Source: DASUME01 sp041179425 (GTDB lineage: Bacteria > Myxococcota_A > Polyangia > Polyangiales > DASUME01). From it: a DNA stretch of 11,586 nucleotides. This document shows positions 6,947-11,586 of this stretch, one piece after another (position 1 is the first letter of the stretch; each line of letters starts with the position of its first letter). Where the stretch lies: contig JBEGTL010000235.1 of the NCBI GenBank assembly GCA_041179425.1, forward strand, positions 1 to 11,586. Reading direction: 5' to 3'. The position numbers were made by a program, and so were the translations under genes. Below the pieces are notes generated by a model. The model saw only the letters and a program-made list of their open reading frames with translations, did no database searches and was not told the origin of the DNA.

Positions 6947-7196
6947 ACAAGCTCCGTGTCGAACGTGAACTGCCGCTCACGATGTGAGGCCGCACGGCGC
7001 ATCGCGCGCGTACGGCAAAACTTTCAGCGCCACAGCCAGTGGACGGCTGGGTTCTGAGTGTCTACGCGGCCGATCCGCCGTGGTCAACGTCGTGGATCAA
7101 TGACAGGTGTACCCCCTATGATCGGTTGCGCCCCGGATTTGAGGCAAGCGTGGAGAGAGCGCGCGACAGCTGCCGGGCGCTCTCGTCTCCCACGTT

Positions 7197-7208
7197 GCAA
7201 TGCATTGC
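7197..7208. repeat. 12-bp perfect palindrome
   Basis: GCAATGCATTGC is its own reverse complement and lies about 250 bp before the glycosyltransferase ATG, in the divergent promoter region. Its AT content is higher than its surroundings. It could be an operator for a dimeric regulator, but a palindrome this size is expected a few times by chance in a window this long. Confidence 0.35.
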
Positions 7209-7419
7209 CGAGACTGTGTGCTCGCACGCCTCTTCTCCGTGCTGCCCCGTGCCCCGATCGCCGCCGGGTCCGGTGCCCACCGAGCTCTACCGGGTCCTGG
7301 CGGAGAGCGATGCTACCGCCTATTCTCAGCCCTCTTTGGGGTGCGCCACGCGAATGCTCGCGGCAAAAGAGGACATGCGTGTGAAGGATCTCGGCCCTTA
7401 TCTCCCCTCGCATCTCCCT

Positions 7420-7445
7420 TCGCGCGCCCAAGGGCGCTCTTCGAC
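7420..7445 (+). repeat. 26-bp palindromic repeat, copy 2
   Basis: Differs from copy 1 (1588-1613) at two positions, an A for G in the loop and a T for G in the right arm, leaving a 6-bp perfect stem GCGCCC-AA-GGGCGC (7424-7437). It ends 9 nt before the glycosyltransferase ATG, where it could influence translation. Confidence 0.7.
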
Positions 7446-7454
7446 GAGTTGTCC

Positions 7455-8309
7455 ATGTTGACCGTCACCCTGATGCTCTCCGGGCCCCATCGGCAGGCGA
7501 TGCTCGCCACGGCGTTCGACTCCATCCCCATCGAGTCACCCGCGGTCTCCGAAGTCATCGTTCGCCACCAGAACGGGCCATGGAACTGGGGCGGTGCCTT
7601 ACGGGAGCGCATCCTCGCCCATCCCAAGGTGCGCTTGGTGGAGTTCCCCGACCGCGTCGACTGGGCCAAGAGCTTCAACCGCACCCTCGACGCCGTGCGC
7701 ACGCCCTGGGCACTCATGCTGCCGGACGACGACTTTTTGGTGCGACCCACCGCCAAGCGTGCATTCGAGCGAGCCTCGTTGGATCGTCAGGTCGACGACG
7801 TCGGCTTCGTGGCCTTTGGCTGGTACTACCTCAAAGAGGGCCGGTACGTGGCCAACCGCTTCCACCGGCCCGGCCTGCCGGCGGTGCTCAGCTGCACGCC
7901 CAAGTTCTGTACCACCCTGTTCAACATGCGCCGTGTGCGCGAGCTCGGTGGCTTCAACGAGATGGGCGGCTTCGTCGACTCCGAGCTGCTCGGGCGCTTG
8001 GCCTGTGAGTTCGATGCCGTCATCGCCCCCGCCCGCGTCGGCGTGTACCGTCTGCACGAGGGTCAAGAATCGACCCGTGTGCAAGCCGTGTACGCACCCT
8101 ACGTCGAGGCCATGAAGAGCTCGCTCGGTCGCTACGCTCGCGACCCAGACGAGCGCGCCGCGTTCGAGCGCGAGCTCCAGCACTTCGTCGCACCGCGCAC
8201 CAAAAAGAGCGTTCAGTGGATCAAAGAGCTCGGCTTTCAGTTGCGCAGTCGAGGTCGTCCCACGGCATCGACGAGCGCATTCAGGATGCGCAAGTGGTCG
8301 TCCGGGTAG
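7455..8309 (+). CDS. Family 2 glycosyltransferase (GT-A fold)
   Basis: 284-residue inverting glycosyltransferase of the GT2 type, probably adding one sugar to a lipid-linked glycan at the inner face of the cytoplasmic membrane. The first strand reads MLTVTLMLSG. SFNRTLDAVRTPWALMLP leads into the metal-binding Asp91-Asp92-Asp93 (LPDDDF). GGFNEMGGFVDSELLGRL carries the candidate catalytic Asp175, and YRLHEGQES gives a late His201 seen in many GT2 enzymes as a metal ligand. No membrane span is evident. I chose the ATG at 7455 because the protein-like sequence starts there; the frame stays open to 7200 but that extension is Arg/Pro-rich and unlike a GT. Shine-Dalgarno support is weak, so the start is less sure than the family. 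First gene of a three-gene operon; its last 16 nt overlap the flippase gene. Donor and acceptor are unknown. Confidence 0.87.
   Translation: MLTVTLMLSGPHRQAMLATAFDSIPIESPAVSEVIVRHQNGPWNWGGALRERILAHPKVRLVEFPDRVDWAKSFNRTLDAVRTPWALMLPDDDFLVRPTAKRAFERASLDRQVDDVGFVAFGWYYLKEGRYVANRFHRPGLPAVLSCTPKFCTTLFNMRRVRELGGFNEMGGFVDSELLGRLACEFDAVIAPARVGVYRLHEGQESTRVQAVYAPYVEAMKSSLGRYARDPDERAAFERELQHFVAPRTKKSVQWIKELGFQLRSRGRPTASTSAFRMRKWSSG
8282..8285 (+). promoter_or_regulatory. Ribosome-binding site supporting the flippase GTG start
   Basis: AGGA, 8 nt before GTG at 8294. It favours 8294 over the far-upstream GTG at 8216, whose extra residues are simply the glycosyltransferase tail read in another frame, and over ATG at 8357, which would cut off the basic residues before the first membrane helix. 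Confidence 0.5.
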
Positions 8310-9577
8310 ACGTCGAAAAGGTTCCCGACTGGCACCGCTTCCGCAGCCTCATCGCCATGTACGCCCTGCACGGGCTCAACATCGCGCTGCCGCTGCTCAC
8401 GTTGCCGGTGATCACGAGGACGTTGGGCCCGTCCGACTACGGTCGGTACGGCGTGATGCTCAACTGGCTCGGGATGGGCGTCATCCTGATCGAGTTTGGG
8501 ATGGGCGTGCAGGCCACCAAGGTCATCGCGGACAGCGACGAGGCGAGCGCGCGGCGCGAGCTCGCCACCACCATCGTGCATCAGACCATCAATGCCTTCT
8601 GCGCGCTGCCGCTGCTCGGGCTCGCTGCGTGGCTGTGGATGCGACCCGTACCCGACCCGGTGCCCATGGCGCTGATGCTGGGAGGCGCCTGGGCACTCGG
8701 GCTGTCCACGCTCTGGTATCGCGTCGCGCGCGCGAACGTCCCGCGTCTCTTGCCCGCCACGCTGATCGCCAAGATCGCCAACCTCGTGCTGGTGCTGGCT
8801 CTGTTGCCGCGGCAGCCGACGCTGACGGTGGCGCTGTGCGCCAACTTTGCCTCGGGGTTCTGGCCGGTGCTCGACCTGTGGCCCGTGCGCAAAGACGTGT
8901 GGCGCGCCGTGCGCGACTTCCGTCGCCAGGAGTGGCTCAGCAGCCTTCGGCTCAGCTTTGCCGTACCGCTCCAGCGCGTGGGCAGCGCGATGTACCTGCT
9001 GTTGCCTGCCACGCTGGTCGCCTCGTTCTTCGGGCTGCAGGTGGCCGGCTGGTACGTCCTGTCCGACCGCATCATCCGCGCGGGCACGGGTCTCTTTCAG
9101 CCACTCACCTCCACGCTCTTTCCGCTGCAGCTCGAGGTTCGCAACCTGCCCGGCGACGCACCCGCGCGCCATCGCCTGCACCGCTACCTGCTCGCGACCA
9201 TCGGTGCATCGGTGCTTGCGTCGCTGTTCACGTTCGTGGCGGCGGGTCATGCAGTCCGCCTGATCGGCGGCGAACCGTTCGCGCCGGCCGCCCTGTTCCT
9301 GCGCTGGATGTCGCCGCTGCTCGCGCTCATCACCATCAACATGGCGCTGAGCAACCAACTCTACGTCCTGGACCGTGCCGGCGTGATCGCACGCGCCGTC
9401 TGGATCAGTGGACTGTCGTTTGCGGCGGCCATTTTTGTCTTCGGGCGACAGTCGCCGTCCATGTTTGCCGCGTGCTGCACCGCCGTGGAGGCGATGGTAG
9501 GCGTATGGTTGTTGATCGACTGGCGCACGCACCGCGCCAAGATCGCGCTCCAACCCATCGAAGAGAGGTCCTCATGA
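8294..9577 (+). CDS. Polysaccharide flippase, Wzx/RfbX type (MOP superfamily)
   Basis: 427-residue integral membrane protein expected to flip lipid-linked sugar units to the periplasmic face. The N-terminus has the family signature: a first helix ending LPLLTLPVITRTLGPSDYGRYG, equal to the LPxLTxPxxxRxLGPxxYG pattern of RfbX-type proteins. Many hydrophobic segments follow, such as FCALPLLGLAAWLW, MALMLGGAWALGLST, LVLVLALL, MYLLLPATLVASFFGL, LLATIGASVLASLFTFVAAG and LLALITINMAL; roughly 12 spans are expected. A second repeat-like signature, GLQVAGWYVLSDRIIRAG, matches the conserved middle helix region of the family. It begins inside the glycosyltransferase gene (16-nt overlap) and its stop overlaps the next start as ATGA. 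Both point to coupled translation. The cargo is not evident from the sequence; no Wzy-type polymerase is in the window. Confidence 0.9.
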   Translation: MVVRVDVEKVPDWHRFRSLIAMYALHGLNIALPLLTLPVITRTLGPSDYGRYGVMLNWLGMGVILIEFGMGVQATKVIADSDEASARRELATTIVHQTINAFCALPLLGLAAWLWMRPVPDPVPMALMLGGAWALGLSTLWYRVARANVPRLLPATLIAKIANLVLVLALLPRQPTLTVALCANFASGFWPVLDLWPVRKDVWRAVRDFRRQEWLSSLRLSFAVPLQRVGSAMYLLLPATLVASFFGLQVAGWYVLSDRIIRAGTGLFQPLTSTLFPLQLEVRNLPGDAPARHRLHRYLLATIGASVLASLFTFVAAGHAVRLIGGEPFAPAALFLRWMSPLLALITINMALSNQLYVLDRAGVIARAVWISGLSFAAAIFVFGRQSPSMFAACCTAVEAMVGVWLLIDWRTHRAKIALQPIEERSS

Positions 9578-10233
9578 TCTTGCCGTTGACCCCCGGCGCA
9601 GAAGGCACGCGCAAACCGCTCAAGATCTTGTGCCTCGGTGCGCACAGCGACGATCTCGAGATCGGTTGCGGAGGCACCATCCTACGGCTGCTCGACGAGC
9701 ACCCGGGCTCCACGGTCCACTGGGTCGTCTTCTCGGCATCGCCCGAGCGTGAGGTCGAAGCGCGAGCCAGCGCCGCGGCGTTCACCGAGAGAGCCGCCTC
9801 GAGCACCGTGGTGACAGGGACCTTTCGCGAGAGCTTTTTCCCCGCGCAGTGGGTCGAGATCAAAGAGTTCTTCGAGCAGACCCGGCGCGCCTTCGAGCCC
9901 GACCTGGTGCTCTGTCACCACCGCGACGATCAACATCAAGATCACAAGACCATCGCCGAGCTCACCTGGAACACGTTTCGCAACCACCTGGTACTGGCCT
10001 ACGAGATCCCCAAGTACGAAGGCGACCTCGGCAAGCCCAACGTGTACGTGCCGCTGTCGCGCGAGCAGGCCGACCGCAAAGTCGCGCTGATCTTGCAGCA
10101 CTTCGCGTCGCAGGCGGGTCGCACCTGGTTTCGGCCCGACACCTTCCACGGGCTCATGAGCATCCGCGCCATCGAGTGCAACGCTCCGTCCGCGCGCGCC
10201 GAGGCATTTCATGGGCGTAAGATCGTGATCTGA
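9574..10233 (+). CDS. PIG-L/LmbE family deacetylase
   Basis: 219-residue zinc-dependent deacetylase of the PIG-L/LmbE family, which removes acetyl groups from N-acetylglucosamine-type sugars (as in MshB, BshB and PIG-L). The signature AHSDDLEIGCGG (residues 23-34) replaces the common PHPDD. By analogy with MshB, His24 and Asp27 bind zinc and Asp26 is the catalytic base. The second motif HHRDDQHQDH (115-124) supplies the third ligand His124. It has no signal peptide or membrane span, so it should act in the cytoplasm on a nucleotide- or lipid-linked sugar. Its start overlaps the flippase stop (ATGA), with GAGAGG just upstream. In this operon the likely job is deacetylating an amino sugar of the exported glycan. 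The exact substrate is unknown, and modification of a small-molecule glycoside is an alternative. Confidence 0.91.
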   Translation: MILPLTPGAEGTRKPLKILCLGAHSDDLEIGCGGTILRLLDEHPGSTVHWVVFSASPEREVEARASAAAFTERAASSTVVTGTFRESFFPAQWVEIKEFFEQTRRAFEPDLVLCHHRDDQHQDHKTIAELTWNTFRNHLVLAYEIPKYEGDLGKPNVYVPLSREQADRKVALILQHFASQAGRTWFRPDTFHGLMSIRAIECNAPSARAEAFHGRKIVI

Positions 10234-10279
10234 CGCTCGTCTGTTCGCTCGACGTCGCCTCGGCGCGGGTAGCGGCGGC

Positions 10280-11578
10280 TTACTTCAGGTTCATGCAGCT
10301 GGCGTAGTACGAGACCGTGCCCGACCAGTCGGAGAAGATGCCGAGGATGCGCACGTCCTTGGCGAGCACGTCGAGTGTGGTCATCACGTCGCCATCGCTG
10401 GTGAGCGCGTCGAGCGTCGACTGGTAGTAGAACGACGGCGAGGCAGTGCCCTTGGTGGGCAGCACTTCTTCGACGATGCGGCCCGAGCGCTCCAGCGTCC
10501 AGGTGATGAGGTCGAGGCCCGCGGCCTTGGCGTCCTTGGCGGCCTGCGACGGAACGATCTTGCCGCCCTGCACCGAAAGCAGCACCCACGTCGGGGGCGC
10601 CCAGATCTTGATGCCCTCGGCGGCGTAGCCCTTCAGGTCGCTCGCGCTGGGGACGTCCGCAGGAACGTTGGCGTCGTCGAGATATGCGGCCTGCTTGCCA
10701 AACGCCGGCTCATTCTTGACCCAGTACAGGATGTCGGCCTTGTCGAACGACTGCGGCCACACTTTTTTGGGCGAGATGCCGGCGGCCTTGTAGTCGTCGG
10801 TCAGCGCCTGCGCGTAGGCTGCCTGGCTGCCGAAGACGGTCTCCACCTGGAGCTTCGCCGCGCGGTTGGCGGACTTGAGCTCGGGCGTGTACTTGCTGCC
10901 GAGCTTGCGCAGCAGCTCGATGCTCTCTCTGTGGGTCAGCAGGGTGCCGCCCGTGTTGTAGAGGTCGGTGCGCCAATCGGCAGTGCCGCCCTGATAGGCC
11001 TGCGCCGTGGTGGCTGCCGGGTTGGAGGCGTCCATCTTGCCCTTGAGCGTCTTGAACTCGGCCACCGTCAGGTCGCTGGCGCAGCACAGTGCCGAGGCGG
11101 GCGTCACGACCTTGCCCGCAGCGTCGAGCACAGCCGGCGTGAACGGCTTGGTGCACTGGGCAGCCAAGGGTGTCAGCAGGATGTTGGTCGTCGTGTGCAG
11201 ATCGCACTGGTCGTGACGACACACCAGCTGCTTGTCCTTGGTGAACGTCACGTCGCACTCTTGGATGCCCGCGCCCATACGCGAGCCCGCGACATGACTC
11301 TCTTTGGTGTGCTCCGGGAACTGGAGCGTGCCGCCGCCGCGATGACCGATGGAAAAGTCGGTCTTGTAGAAGGGCCCGTCGGCGCACTGCTCGAGCTTTC
11401 GTTTGAGCGGGCTAGGGCTCATCTTGTCGATCAAGTAGTACGGGCGCGGACCCACCTGCACGGCAGCCTCGTCATCGTACGGGCGGCCCTTGTCGCCCTC
11501 GTCCGCGAGAGCCGTCATGGAAAGCAAGCAGCTCGCCAGGCCGAGCAGCTTTGCAAAGTTCCTATCCGTCTTGAGCAT
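10280..11578 (-). CDS. Secreted glycerophosphodiester phosphodiesterase family protein
   Basis: 432-residue exported enzyme of the GDPD family, which hydrolyses glycerophosphodiesters to glycerol 3-phosphate and an alcohol. A signal peptide (KLLGLASCLLSMTALA) is probably cut before DEGD near residue 26. The catalytic core starts at IGHRGGG with His79-Arg80, continues FPEHTKES with Glu90 (most relatives read PENT), then GAGIQECDVTFTKDKQLVCRH with Glu107, Asp109 and the acid/base His122. An insertion of roughly 100 residues follows, Cys-containing (CDLH, CTKPF, LCCASDL) and including GGTADWRTDLY, before the barrel resumes at YTPELK. Later barrel strands show VWPQSF and LDLITWT. Several Cys suggest disulfides, fitting a periplasmic or extracellular place. 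Length exceeds that of compact GDPDs (about 250 residues). The start is at the window edge, so its ribosome site is not visible. It converges on the glycan operon with a gap of 46 bp and is probably unrelated in function. Confidence 0.92.
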   Translation of the reverse strand: MLKTDRNFAKLLGLASCLLSMTALADEGDKGRPYDDEAAVQVGPRPYYLIDKMSPSPLKRKLEQCADGPFYKTDFSIGHRGGGTLQFPEHTKESHVAGSRMGAGIQECDVTFTKDKQLVCRHDQCDLHTTTNILLTPLAAQCTKPFTPAVLDAAGKVVTPASALCCASDLTVAEFKTLKGKMDASNPAATTAQAYQGGTADWRTDLYNTGGTLLTHRESIELLRKLGSKYTPELKSANRAAKLQVETVFGSQAAYAQALTDDYKAAGISPKKVWPQSFDKADILYWVKNEPAFGKQAAYLDDANVPADVPSASDLKGYAAEGIKIWAPPTWVLLSVQGGKIVPSQAAKDAKAAGLDLITWTLERSGRIVEEVLPTKGTASPSFYYQSTLDALTSDGDVMTTLDVLAKDVRILGIFSDWSGTVSYYASCMNLK

Positions 11579-11586
11579 ACGTCGCC

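Larger units (their letters stand above)
6947..7454. promoter_or_regulatory. Divergent intergenic region between nucleotidyltransferase and glycan operon
   Basis: About 500 bp that must hold promoters for both directions. On the minus strand TTGACC (complement of 7082-7087) with 17-nt spacing to TAGACA (7059-7064) is a weak promoter candidate for the nucleotidyltransferase. On the plus strand TATGAT at 7117-7122 resembles a -10 box but has no good -35. Dyads include CGTGA...TCACG (6964-6981), CAGCC...GGCTG (7033-7049) and the 12-bp palindrome at 7197-7208. Close to the operon start lies the 26-bp repeated element (7420-7445). The promoter calls are tentative. Confidence 0.35.

Noticed and set aside
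6964..6981. GTGA-N8-TCAC dyad as a CRP-type site upstream of the nucleotidyltransferase
   Set aside because: The spacing is 8 instead of 6 and the flanking bases do not match; kept only as a weak dyad.
8237..9553. 438-residue minus-strand frame opposite the flippase
   Set aside because: Composition (Arg, Gln, His, Glu rich) is that of an antisense frame to a hydrophobic gene; the flippase is well supported.
8629..9573. In-frame upstream extension of the deacetylase as a 534-residue protein
   Set aside because: The extension is the flippase read in another frame; the ATG at 9574 with the ATGA overlap and the deacetylase motif right after it is the clear start.
10234..10279. Bidirectional terminator in the 46-bp convergent gap
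   Set aside because: Only a 4-bp stem (CGCC-TC-GGCG) is visible and there is no T tract on either strand.

Overview
The window looks like chromosomal DNA of a high-GC Gram-negative bacterium. Codons mostly end in G or C. Several products carry signal peptides or lipoboxes, and the mix of paired M16 proteases, orphan lipoproteins and exopolysaccharide genes recalls Myxococcota. That placement is an inference from composition and gene content, not from a marker gene. No rRNA, tRNA, CRISPR array, integrase or transposase is visible.

Layout. (1) Positions 1-3407, plus strand: two M16-family proteins encoded back to back with a GTGA overlap. The first (start lies outside the window) carries the zinc motif HLFEH but lacks the C-terminal Arg/Tyr pair. 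The second, a predicted lipoprotein, lacks the zinc motif but keeps the Arg/Tyr pair. Together they look like one split heteromeric periplasmic metallopeptidase. Both carry Pro/Ala-rich segments, at the N-terminus of the first and the C-terminus of the second. A stem-loop follows. (2) 3408-4799: gene-poor stretch holding one small predicted lipoprotein gene on the minus strand and a perfect 10-bp inverted repeat. (3) 4800-5810, minus: secreted six-bladed SMP-30/NHL-type beta-propeller. (4) 6170-6946, minus: sugar-1-phosphate nucleotidyltransferase of the glucose-1-phosphate cytidylyltransferase (RfbF) type. (5) 7455-10233, plus, divergent from (4): a tight three-gene operon of a family 2 glycosyltransferase, a Wzx/RfbX-type flippase and a PIG-L/LmbE-type deacetylase, with overlapping ends. 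(6) 10280-11578, minus: secreted glycerophosphodiester phosphodiesterase with a long insertion after the catalytic motifs, convergent with the operon.

How the genes may work together: (4) and (5) have the parts for activating a sugar, transferring it, flipping a lipid-linked glycan and deacetylating an amino sugar. They therefore look like part of a surface-glycan locus, though no polymerase, dehydratase or priming transferase is in the window. The M16 pair, the propeller, the small lipoprotein and the phosphodiesterase are probably independent envelope functions.

The most unusual non-coding signal is a 26-bp palindromic element present twice at 24/26 identity (1588-1613 and 7420-7445), each just upstream of an ATG. 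Other signals are a candidate 28-codon leader ORF overlapping the glycosyltransferase start and an interleaved pair of inverted repeats upstream of the propeller gene. I do not see a clearly new defence or mobile system.
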